Shown: positions 6,218-12,874 of the stretch, piece after piece
Layout of the letters: the number at the start of each line of letters is the position of its first letter
How positions within the stretch are numbered: position 1 is the stretch's first letter
Origin: CALLPQ01 sp964479275
Lineage (GTDB): Bacteria > Pseudomonadota > Alphaproteobacteria > Caulobacterales > Parvularculaceae
Assembly (NCBI GenBank): GCA_964479275.1
Contig: CAYZLR010000087.1
Coordinates: forward strand, 1-14,572
Reading direction: 5' to 3'
DNA: 14,572 nucleotides
Program-made: the position numbers and the translations under genes
The notes under the pieces: model-generated
Told to the model about the DNA's origin: nothing
The model's input: the letters and a program-made list of their open reading frames with translations, nothing else
Databases searched by the model: none

Positions 6218-7878
6218 TGAGCGAAAATCAACTTGTTTTTCTCCCCCTTGGCGGTTCCGGTGAAATCGGAATGAATCTTAACCTTTATGGTTTTGGCCCT
6301 GCCCATAACCGAAAATGGCTGATCATTGATTGCGGGGTCATGTTTGGAGATTTAAAAACGCCAGGCATAGATATCATATGCCCTGATATAGGATTTTTAG
6401 AAGATAACCGCCGTGATATTGTCGGACTGGTTTTAACACATGGTCATGAAGATCATCTTGGAGCGGTCGCATTACTTGCCCCGCAACTAAAATGCCCGAT
6501 CTATGCAACCCCCTTCACGGCCGCTCTATTAAAGAGGAAATATCAAGAACGCGGTGAAACAATGAGCGCCGTATCAACAATAAAAATGGGGTCTTCGTTG
6601 ACCCTCGGTCCATTTGAATTGGAGTTAATCACCCTCACCCACTCAATTCCCGAACCCTCAGGAGTTTTAATCACGACAGAACTTGGCAGCGTTCTTCATA
6701 CCGGGGATTGGAAGATTGATAAGAACCCAACTTTGGGGCCAAAAGTGGATAAAAACCGACTGCAAAAACTTGGAGATGAGGGAATCATCGCTATGATTTG
6801 TGACTCCACCAATGTTTTTTCTCTAGGAGAAAGCGGATCAGAAACAAGTGTAAGAAATAATTTAAAACAGGTCATTGCGCGCCAAACCGGGCGAATTGCC
6901 GTGACCACTTTTGCATCGAATGTGTCCCGTGTAGTTTCCATTTGTGAGGCTGCTCGCGCCTATGATCGATCAGTATGCCTCCTTGGTCGTTCAATGCTTA
7001 AGATTGTTGACGCCGCCCGGGAGGCAGAAATTCTCCCCGAAGGCTTAACCTTCGTTAGTCCCGAAGAAGCAGGATATATCCCCCGGGAAAATATACTCTA
7101 TTTGTGCACAGGCTCTCAAGGAGAGTCCAGAGCAGCTCTTGGGCGCATCGCCAGAGATGAGCATCGCGATTTGGTGTTATCGTCTGGTGACACAGTGATT
7201 TTTTCTTCAAAAATCATACCCGGCAATGAACGCGACATTTTTAATCTCCAAAATACTCTTGTGGATATGGGCGTAAAAGTCATCACAGAAAAGGATGAAG
7301 ACATTCATGTCTCTGGTCATCCTTGCCGTGATGAGTTGTCACAAATGTATCGTTGGGTACGCCCCTCAATTGCCATTCCAGTCCATGGTGAGGCTCGCCA
7401 TCTTGAGGAACATGCCGAGCTAGCGTTGGCGCTTGGTGCTAAACAGGCCATCGCCCCGCGTAACGGACACCTAATACACCTTGCGCCTGGCCCCGCTAAA
7501 AAAGTGGAGGAACTACCGACCGGTCGGCTCTATCTCGACGGAGCGCGTCTCATTCCTGCAGGTGCAACCCAGATTAAAGAACGCCACAAGCTCGGATATG
7601 CAGGCGTTTGTTCTGTCTCATTAGTGATTTCCAAAAATTCGACCCTTGCCTCTCCGCCGCAAGTTTCATTATTTGGAACGCCGCGCAGTGATGATAATAT
7701 AAAAATTGTCGAGGAAGCCATTGAAGAAATCACAGAACATATTCGTGATCTTGCCCCCTCACAGCGTCTCGATGATAGCGTCGTAACAATCGCCGTAAAG
7801 CGTGCCATCCGTGATGTTATGGATGATATGTGGGGAAAGAGACCGATTATGCAAATCCAGATACATAGGGGGAAATAA
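6217..7878 (+). CDS. rnj: Ribonuclease J
   Basis: This is a metallo-beta-lactamase/beta-CASP ribonuclease involved in mRNA decay and rRNA 5' maturation. The metal site is HGHEDH (75-80), THSIPEP (141-147) and HTGDWK (161-166). CDSTN (195-199) leads into the beta-CASP domain; TGSQGE (298-303), SGHPC (366-370) and PVHGEARH (388-395) are the later family motifs. A C-terminal domain follows from about 450. The 553-residue length is normal. I chose ATG 6217 rather than the TTG one codon earlier, because ATG makes the TGATG overlap with coaX. The stop overlaps the next ATG by one base (TAATG). Unlike E. coli, which relies on RNase E, Alphaproteobacteria commonly carry RNase J. Confidence 0.96.
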   Translation: MSENQLVFLPLGGSGEIGMNLNLYGFGPAHNRKWLIIDCGVMFGDLKTPGIDIICPDIGFLEDNRRDIVGLVLTHGHEDHLGAVALLAPQLKCPIYATPFTAALLKRKYQERGETMSAVSTIKMGSSLTLGPFELELITLTHSIPEPSGVLITTELGSVLHTGDWKIDKNPTLGPKVDKNRLQKLGDEGIIAMICDSTNVFSLGESGSETSVRNNLKQVIARQTGRIAVTTFASNVSRVVSICEAARAYDRSVCLLGRSMLKIVDAAREAEILPEGLTFVSPEEAGYIPRENILYLCTGSQGESRAALGRIARDEHRDLVLSSGDTVIFSSKIIPGNERDIFNLQNTLVDMGVKVITEKDEDIHVSGHPCRDELSQMYRWVRPSIAIPVHGEARHLEEHAELALALGAKQAIAPRNGHLIHLAPGPAKKVEELPTGRLYLDGARLIPAGATQIKERHKLGYAGVCSVSLVISKNSTLASPPQVSLFGTPRSDDNIKIVEEAIEEITEHIRDLAPSQRLDDSVVTIAVKRAIRDVMDDMWGKRPIMQIQIHRGK

Positions 7879-8123
7879 TGTCTCCAGTTGGTGCACTGAT
7901 TATCTATATTCTTTTATGGTGGCTTACATTTTTTGCTGTCTTACCAATGGGGGTACAAGGGCGCTGGGAGTCCGATGATGATGAGGTAAAGGGGGCAGAT
8001 CCAGGTGCTCCCATGACCCCGGATATCAAGAAAAAATTAAAGCTAACAACACTGATCTCATTGGGTTTATGGATGATCGTAACCGCCGTGATCTTGAGCG
8101 GCATATTCAATTTTTACGAATAA
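7878..8123 (+). CDS. DUF1467 family membrane protein
   Basis: The 81-residue product has two transmembrane helices (about 5-25 and 55-77). Between them is the DUF1467 pattern LPMGVQGRWESDDDEVKGAD followed by PGAPMTPDIKKKLKLTT. The family is found mainly in Alphaproteobacteria, commonly just after rnj, and its function is not known. The ATG overlaps the rnj stop, with agggggaa directly upstream serving as ribosome binding site. This is the last gene of the packed birA-rnj cluster; in many relatives proS comes next, but here mgtE follows after 290 bases. Confidence 0.9.
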   Translation: MSPVGALIIYILLWWLTFFAVLPMGVQGRWESDDDEVKGADPGAPMTPDIKKKLKLTTLISLGLWMIVTAVILSGIFNFYE

Positions 8124-8193
8124 AAAGCCCGCGATAGCTTGCCATTTTTTGCAACCCTCTATACCTAAGGAAGGTGTATGATTTTCCCTCGAT

Positions 8194-8219
8194 CAACATA
8201 CATTTATTAAAGTATGTTG
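8194..8219. repeat. Inverted repeat in the DUF1467-mgtE spacer
   Basis: The arms caacatac (8194-8201) and gtatgttg (8212-8219) are a perfect 8-bp stem with a 10-base AT loop. There is no T-run, so it is not a standard terminator; it may be an operator or an mRNA hairpin. I see no gene in 8124-8413. Confidence 0.4.
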
Positions 8220-8250
8220 CGACCGAATGGAGGCCCACTGGTCTGCAAAG

Positions 8251-8300
8251 ATGCAAATAAAACAAATACAAAAAAAAATGCAATAAAACAAAAAAAATTT
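8251..8300 (+). repeat. A-rich imperfect direct repeat upstream of mgtE
   Basis: A unit beginning atgcaaataaaacaaa (8251 on) is repeated as atgcaataaaacaaa (8278 on), each followed by a run of A. The stretch is strongly A-biased on the plus strand. It could be a curved-DNA or nucleoid-protein region ahead of the mgtE promoter, or simple drift. Confidence 0.35.
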
Positions 8301-8413
8301 GATCTACGCAGCGATTTTCATTGAAGACACGTTGCCCCAGAAACAAAAACGCATTTACCCCTTGTTGATTGAGGAATTAGCGATCGTACTTCCAAAACTG
8401 TAGGAAGATCAAC

Positions 8414-9937
8414 ATGGTAAATACCGAAAACAATGAAGATCAGTACGCTTCAGAAAATGGACAAAAAAAAACACCGTCCCGACTTTGGGTGAATAACAAT
8501 GCTCAAACATCTCTCGATTCCCTTGAACGGGAGAATGAGGCTGTTTTTACAGATGACCAGAAGCTTACTACTGACTTTGTTAATCTCGTTAAATCTGGGA
8601 TTGAAGAGCGTGACCATGACCACTGTCAGGATCTTTATGATATCCTTCATCCAGCAGATCGAGCCGATCTTCTCGGACTATTAAATGATGATGAGCGCAA
8701 TCAATTGATACACCTTTTAGGTGGTGAAGTTGATAGTAGCACGCTCGCTGAATTGGAAGACGACATTTTAAATGATGTTGTTGAGGTTTTATCGTCGGAA
8801 GTTGTTGCAGAAGCGGTTGCTGAACTTGATACAGATGATGCGGTCACAGTTCTCGAAGAAGTCGACAAAGAAAAGCGCGAAAAAATTCTTGCCGAAGTGC
8901 CTGTTGCTGATCGTCTTGCGGTAAGAGCGGCGCTGGAGTTTAAGGAAGATAGTGCTGGCCGGATGATGCAGCGGGACATTTTTGCTGCCCCGGCTTATTG
9001 GACAGTTGGACAGGTCATTGATCGGATGCGAGAGGAAATAGGCCTTCCAGATCGCTTTTATGAAGTTTTTATTATTGATCCTGCCTACAAACCAATGGGC
9101 GCTGTACCTTTATGTGCGCTGCTTCGGGTTTCACGAGAGCAGGTGATAGACACGCTCATGATTGATGAGGGTATTCGAAAAATTCCTGTGACTATGGATC
9201 AGGAGGAAGTGGCCTATCTGTTTGAACAATATAATTTGATAGCTGCGCCTGTCATTGATGAAAATGAACGCCTTGTTGGCATGATTACAGTCGATGATGT
9301 TGTTGAAATTATCCATGAAGAAACCCACGAAGACATGTTGGCCTTGGCCGGTGTTGAGGCTGACTCTGGCCTGTCTGATACTGTCGTGGAAACAGTACAA
9401 TCGAGAATTTTTTGGCTTGGTGTTAATTTGTGTACGGCTATTTTGGCTTCCTTGGTAATATGGCCCTTTAGCGACTCCATCGCTGCCTTTGTTCCTTTGG
9501 CCGTCTTAATGCCAATTGTTGCCAGTATGGGGGGGAATGCTGGTACACAAACATTAACAGTAGCTGTCCGTGCGTTGGCGATGAAAGATATTACGGCGTC
9601 GAATGCAACGCGGATCATCACCAGAGAAGCTCTTGTGGGGACATTGAACGGCGCATTCTTTGCAGTAGTTATGGGCAGTCTCGCCGCTATTTGGTATTAT
9701 TATTCAATAGAACAATCCCCTTCAACAGCATGGCTATTAGGCTTCGTCGTTGCCTGTGCAATGGTCATTAACTTGATTGCCGCGGGACTTGCGGGGATAT
9801 TGATCCCTTTGGGATTACAAAAAGCGGGCCACGATCCCGCAATCGCCTCAGCCGTCTTTGTCACAACGGTCACTGATATTTTAGGTTTTTTCGTATTTCT
9901 GGGGCTAGGTACGGTCATATTGACGAGAGTCATCTAA
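8414..9937 (+). CDS. mgtE: Magnesium transporter MgtE
   Basis: This is a Mg2+ channel/transporter of the inner membrane. An N-terminal MgtE_N helical domain (about 50-180, with HPADRADLLGLL and acidic repeats) is followed by a CBS pair (about 185-310, with MITVDDVVEIIHEE). Five membrane helices lie between about 335 and 507. The pore signature GGNAGTQTLTVAVRALAM is at 373-390, and DPAIASAVFVTTVTDILGFF (474-493) holds the conserved Asp of the cytoplasm-facing metal site. The acidic N and CBS domains act as the intracellular Mg2+ sensor. At 507 residues it is longer than the roughly 450-residue short members because of a polar 45-residue N-terminus. The start has aggaag 7 bases upstream. Confidence 0.96.
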   Translation: MVNTENNEDQYASENGQKKTPSRLWVNNNAQTSLDSLERENEAVFTDDQKLTTDFVNLVKSGIEERDHDHCQDLYDILHPADRADLLGLLNDDERNQLIHLLGGEVDSSTLAELEDDILNDVVEVLSSEVVAEAVAELDTDDAVTVLEEVDKEKREKILAEVPVADRLAVRAALEFKEDSAGRMMQRDIFAAPAYWTVGQVIDRMREEIGLPDRFYEVFIIDPAYKPMGAVPLCALLRVSREQVIDTLMIDEGIRKIPVTMDQEEVAYLFEQYNLIAAPVIDENERLVGMITVDDVVEIIHEETHEDMLALAGVEADSGLSDTVVETVQSRIFWLGVNLCTAILASLVIWPFSDSIAAFVPLAVLMPIVASMGGNAGTQTLTVAVRALAMKDITASNATRIITREALVGTLNGAFFAVVMGSLAAIWYYYSIEQSPSTAWLLGFVVACAMVINLIAAGLAGILIPLGLQKAGHDPAIASAVFVTTVTDILGFFVFLGLGTVILTRVI

Positions 9938-10279
9938 TATCAGCATCGTCATTGTTGAGCTTAGATACACCGGTGCAATATTAAAGCATTTTGCGTGTCT
10001 GCGGGAACCGGTTAAACTGCAATAAATGCGAAAGAAGAAAGTCTTAAAGCCCCTCGGCGATTCAATTTGAGGTGGAGGTACTTTAAACCGCGCATCTTAT
10101 TCCCACCTGTAAGCAAAGCTCACAATAGCATGAGTAATACTTTGCAAAAGAAAAAACTTAAGGGGCATCGCAAGCAGATACCAGAAGAGCTTGTGTTATT
10201 AAAGTTGAGGCTAGGTCGCCATAACCCTTCTTGTCTTAGTCGCAAAACTTATTTGGTAAATGGCCACTCGACAGCCAAT
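9938..10279. other. Gene-poor interval between mgtE and gapR
   Basis: This convergent interval holds the frameshifted repeat copy (10003-10081) and no confident gene. A plus-strand open frame (ATG 10130, 61 residues, start MSNTLQKKKLKG) has no Shine-Dalgarno and overlaps the 3' end of gapR, so I do not call it. I see no clear terminator for either mgtE or gapR. Confidence 0.4.
10003..10081 (+). repeat. Copy 2 of the diverged Cys-containing fragment, frameshifted
   Basis: This begins gggaaccggttaaactgcaa and ends gaggtggaggtac, matching 540-616 in inverted orientation. Read with one-base corrections it gives RVCGNRLNCNKC, then KEESLKAPRRFNLRWRY, compared with RSNGNRLNCNKC and KKEKPKAPRRFNLKWRC in copy 1. 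The frame is broken by an extra base around 10030 and probably another near 9993, so it cannot encode the protein. Similarity continues weakly upstream (ttaaagcattt at 9981 versus the TLKQF region of copy 1). It is a decayed relic of the same element. Confidence 0.55.
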
Positions 10280-10546
10280 TTACTCACCCAAAGCAGACAT
10301 ATAAAGATCGAGTAACGCCTCTTGTTCTTGGCGTTCTGCGCGGTCCATTTTTCTAAGCCGAATGATAGTACGCAGTATTTTAACGTCATACCCCTCGCCT
10401 TTAGCTTCTGCGAAGACTTCTTTGATATCATTCATGATATTGGCTTTTTCTTCTTCAAGATTTTCAACCCTTTCAATGAAAGACCGTAAACGGTCAGCCG
10501 CTACAGTACTCGCGCCATTGCCAACATCCATTGATCCATCAGCCAT
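10280..10546 (-). CDS. gapR: GapR family DNA-binding protein (DUF2312)
   Basis: The 88-residue product has the complete DUF2312 core: LRSFIERVENLEEEKANIMN (20-39), DIKEVFAEAKGEGYDVKILR (40-59), TIIRLRKMDRAERQEQEALL (60-79) and DLYMSALGE (80-88). Caulobacter GapR binds AT-rich, overtwisted DNA ahead of polymerases and stimulates topoisomerases; it wraps DNA as an oligomer. The lysine/arginine-rich middle helix needed for this is present. Its length matches GapR (about 89). Upstream on the minus strand, agga lies about 9 bases before the ATG. It precedes a decayed-looking 390-base interval and then the TPR gene on the same strand, an arrangement seen with rpmJ in many Alphaproteobacteria. Confidence 0.9.
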   Translation of the reverse strand: MADGSMDVGNGASTVAADRLRSFIERVENLEEEKANIMNDIKEVFAEAKGEGYDVKILRTIIRLRKMDRAERQEQEALLDLYMSALGE

Positions 10547-10644
10547 ATCTCTGTCCTAATCATCTCTGCGTTTATCAACACCCTATGGATACCCCCATAT
10601 GATGATGGAGCAACATGAAACACAGATTTGGGGAAAACTGATAA

Positions 10645-10848
10645 GTTTATTCAAGGAGGCTCGTACATGACTTTGTCCTCAAAACCAGAAAAAGCGAATG
10701 CTTCTTACAGGCCGAGATAGGCGGGAGAGCGCAAGGACGTGGATATGAACCACAATTGAAGGGTGCATGCAAATCAATTGCTACAGTTTATAAAAACGAG
10801 CCATTGAAACCATGGCCTGACAAATTGCGCAGACACAAAATCAAGTAA
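10645..10848 (+). pseudogene. Possible frameshifted small gene behind a perfect Shine-Dalgarno
   Basis: aaggagg (10653-10659) lies 7 bases before ATG 10667, an ideal initiation site. The frame it opens is only 17 codons (MTLSSKPEKANASYRPR, stop 10718-10720). A frame shifted by -1 relative to it is open for 67 codons from 10645 to 10848 and contains QLKGACKSIATVYKNEPLKP and ends WPDKLRRHKIK. One indel between about 10690 and 10720 would join them into a protein of about 60 residues. I recognise no family. It could be a decayed gene, a leader peptide, or chance. Nothing else is evident in 10547-10937. Confidence 0.3.
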
Positions 10849-10937
10849 ATAGAATTCTCAATCTTTTTATTTTGATAAGATTTTAGAACTTTCCCCCACT
10901 AATATGGAAGGTCTATCAGGTCAAAAGAATGAATAAA

Positions 10938-11570
10938 TCAGATATCTTGACCATCAAATTCTATGCGTAATTTTCGCGCTTGGGCCCGTAAATTTTCATC
11001 GTGAGGATTCCATTCAAGTGCTTTTTGGATCATGTCATAGGCCGCACGTTTTTCGTCTGCATTCAATAACATTTGCACTAAAGCTTTTCGTACCTCAAAT
11101 TGCCGCGGTTCCAATTCCAGCGCTTTGGAAAAATCATTCAGAGCGCCGGGGCGATCATCAATTGAGAGTTTGACAAATCCATTCAAGGCATAGGCCTGCA
11201 TAAAATTGGGGCTTAAGCCGCGTATGTAAGCCAGCAACAGACCGGCCTGCTTGTATTTCCCGTCATGATACATCATTAAGGCGCGCTGATAGAGCACATC
11301 GACGGTATCACTTTGCGAGTCAGCCCAGAGCTCTAAAATGCGATTCGCGTTTTCTTCTGCATTGATTGCCCCGCCTGTGCGCAGCTCTCCAAACAGTTCA
11401 TCAAGGCGTTTATCCGTTTGATCAGCATGAGCTGTGGCCACAGTCAACAGCATGCTCATCATTGCGAATAAGCTGAGTGCCAAACTATAATATGACTGCC
11501 GCATGAAAGGTGATCTGGAATGAAGCCGATCAGCTAGCCGGAGCTTAATAAGATTGACTAATTTAGACAA
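10938..11570 (-). CDS. Exported TPR-repeat protein
   Basis: This 210-residue protein has an extended basic N-terminus, a hydrophobic signal segment (about 27-46) and a probable signal-peptidase site after AHA (47-49). About three TPR-like helical pairs follow (roughly 90-122, 124-156 and 158-190), including LYQRALMMYHDGKYKQAGLL and NDFSKALELEP. It probably acts in the periplasm as a protein-interaction scaffold; the partner is unknown. The start is TTG at 11570, supported by gaggag 5 bases upstream. The alternative ATG at 11504 would give a conventional signal peptide but has no ribosome binding site. It sits between gapR and rpmJ on the same strand. Confidence 0.8.
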   Translation of the reverse strand: MSKLVNLIKLRLADRLHSRSPFMRQSYYSLALSLFAMMSMLLTVATAHADQTDKRLDELFGELRTGGAINAEENANRILELWADSQSDTVDVLYQRALMMYHDGKYKQAGLLLAYIRGLSPNFMQAYALNGFVKLSIDDRPGALNDFSKALELEPRQFEVRKALVQMLLNADEKRAAYDMIQKALEWNPHDENLRAQARKLRIEFDGQDI

Positions 11571-11697
11571 AATCGCTCCTCATCTCCAAAAACCTGAAAT
11601 TGATTAAAAGATCCAATATGCAAGTCTATTACCATAACGGATGATATCAAACACCGATCTTGGCCAAAAAGTTTTGAAATTTCATCAAAAACAACAA

Positions 11698-11719
11698 AAA
11701 CGCCCAAAATTGGGCGTTT
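11698..11719 (-). terminator. rpmJ terminator
   Basis: Arms aaacgcccaa and ttgggcgttt form a perfect 10-bp stem with a 2-base centre. Read on the minus strand, the hairpin is followed by tttttg and further T-rich sequence. It lies 70 bases after the rpmJ stop. This fits a rho-independent terminator for rpmJ. Confidence 0.85.
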
Positions 11720-11789
11720 GAGTGAAAAAATAATAACTTTGATGAATATTTATAGCAATCACAGGCTATTAAAAGCCCGGTTCAAGTCT

Positions 11790-11915
11790 CTAGCCTTGAC
11801 GTGCTTTAAATCTACGTTGCGTCTTGTTAATCACATAAACGCGGCCCTTGCGCCGGACAACGCGACAGTCTTTATGCCTTTTTTTCAAGGATTTAAGAGA
11901 TGATTTAACTTTCAT
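11790..11915 (-). CDS. rpmJ: 50S ribosomal protein bL36
   Basis: The 41-residue product starts MKVKSSLKSLKKRHKDCRVV and ends RRKGRVYVINKTQRRFKARQ with a final Gly. This is bL36 of the zinc-free (C-minus) type: the four-Cys zinc ribbon of other bL36 proteins is replaced (only Cys17 remains), as is common in Alphaproteobacteria. It binds 23S rRNA in the large subunit. An aagagcgacg element lies upstream of the ATG. A good promoter (11966-11993) and terminator (11698-11719) on the same strand bracket the gene, so it is probably a single-gene transcript. It is divergent from the SDR gene at 12115. Confidence 0.95.
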   Translation of the reverse strand: MKVKSSLKSLKKRHKDCRVVRRKGRVYVINKTQRRFKARQG

Positions 11916-11965
11916 AGTCGTCGCTCTTGATTTGTATTTTGATTATTCACTCAATCTGTCGGGTG

Positions 11966-11993
11966 GGTATAGAGGAGATAGCCGTTATGTCAA
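11966..11993 (-). promoter_or_regulatory. Sigma-70-type promoter for rpmJ
   Basis: On the minus strand, a perfect -35 TTGACA (11988-11993) is followed by a 16-base spacer and a -10 TATACC (11966-11971, 4 of 6 matches). Transcription would start near 11959, leaving a leader of about 44 bases before rpmJ. Confidence 0.65.
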
Positions 11994-12114
11994 CCAAAAC
12001 CGGGCAAAAACTTACCCTTAGTGCAGAGCATACACAAGCTGGATGACATTGTTGTGCAAGCAGCTTAACCCTTAACATAACAAGCTTGATATTCGAGACT
12101 TTAAAGGAAATTTC

Positions 12115-12837
12115 ATGACAAAATCTGCCATAGTCGTTGGCGCTGGAAATGCGACCGGAGGCGCAATAGCACGCTACATCGCCGCTCAAGGCATGCCAGT
12201 CACCATAATGCGCAGACGCCAAGAGCAACTCAGCCCTTTAGCAGAAGAAATTCGCCAGCGTAAAGGAACGGTGCTTGCGATTGGGGCTGATGCGCGCAAA
12301 GAAAACGATATTAAGATGGTGTTTGAACGCACTCAAAATGAGTTAGGCCCAATCGGTTTTGTTATCTTCAACATTGGCGCAAACGTTCGGATGCCTTTTG
12401 TTGATATTGATGTTAGAAAATTTTCAAAAATATGGGAAATGGCATGCTTTGCGGGGTTTTTAACGGGCCGAGAAGCCGCTCGGTATATGGTGCCCCAAAA
12501 ACAGGGAACAATCATTTTCACAGGTGCTTCTGCATCCGTGAAGGGGTATGAGAATGGCGCGGCCTTTGCTAGCGCGAAATTTGCATTACGGGGAATGGCG
12601 CAATCAATGGCACGTGAATTAGGGCCAAAAGGTATTCATGTTGCACACTCTATTATTGATGGCGCTGTCGACACTGCTTTTATTCGAGATAATTTTCCCG
12701 AACACTATAAGCTTAAAGAAAAAGACGGCATCATTAATCCTGAAGATATCGCTCAAGCTTATTGGTTTATTCATCAGCAATCGCGTACGACGTGGACACA
12801 TGAAATCGATTTACGCCCCTGGATGGAAAATTTTTAA
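12115..12837 (+). CDS. SDR family oxidoreductase (FASAK type)
   Basis: An SDR fold of 240 residues. VGAGNATGGAIA (8-19) is the nucleotide loop, and MRRRQE (32-37) after strand 2 favours NADP(H). GADARKEND (57-65) and IFNIGAN (84-90, equivalent to NNAG) follow. The catalytic region reads TGASASVKGYENGAAFASAK, with FASAK at 151-155: Phe replaces the catalytic Tyr while Lys155 remains, and the tetrad Asn position is occupied by Cys (MACFAGF, 109-115). FASAKFALRGMAQSMARELG followed by PKGIHV is a pattern I know from a subgroup of proteobacterial SDRs with this Phe, so it is a lineage feature rather than recent decay. The start has aaagga 6 bases upstream. The flippase gene follows after 37 bases, probably co-transcribed. 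Confidence 0.85.
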   Translation: MTKSAIVVGAGNATGGAIARYIAAQGMPVTIMRRRQEQLSPLAEEIRQRKGTVLAIGADARKENDIKMVFERTQNELGPIGFVIFNIGANVRMPFVDIDVRKFSKIWEMACFAGFLTGREAARYMVPQKQGTIIFTGASASVKGYENGAAFASAKFALRGMAQSMARELGPKGIHVAHSIIDGAVDTAFIRDNFPEHYKLKEKDGIINPEDIAQAYWFIHQQSRTTWTHEIDLRPWMENF

Positions 12838-12874
12838 GGGCAACATCCAGTGACAAACTAGGGCTACAATTATT

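Noticed and set aside
8124..8413. M-box type Mg2+ riboswitch in the mgtE leader
   Set aside because: I could not find the multi-helix architecture or conserved motifs; only one simple hairpin is seen.
10067..10315. Plus-strand 82-codon frame (or 61 codons from ATG 10130) before and into gapR
   Set aside because: It has no ribosome binding site, begins inside the frameshifted repeat and overlaps the 3' end of gapR on the other strand. No family recognised.
10690..10720. Programmed -1 frameshift joining the 17-codon ORF to the long frame
   Set aside because: The A-rich stretch is read as GAA AAA GCG in the zero frame, which does not fit the X XXY YYZ rule.
11781..11800. ggttcaagtc resembling a tRNA T-arm
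   Set aside because: It lies at the 3' end of rpmJ and no acceptor, D or anticodon stem can be folded around it.
11987..12046. 19-codon ORF (MSTKTGQKLTLSAEHTQAG) with gaggag upstream, as a leader peptide for the SDR gene
   Set aside because: Its start and ribosome binding site coincide with the minus-strand rpmJ promoter (TTGACA/TATACC), which explains the sequence better.
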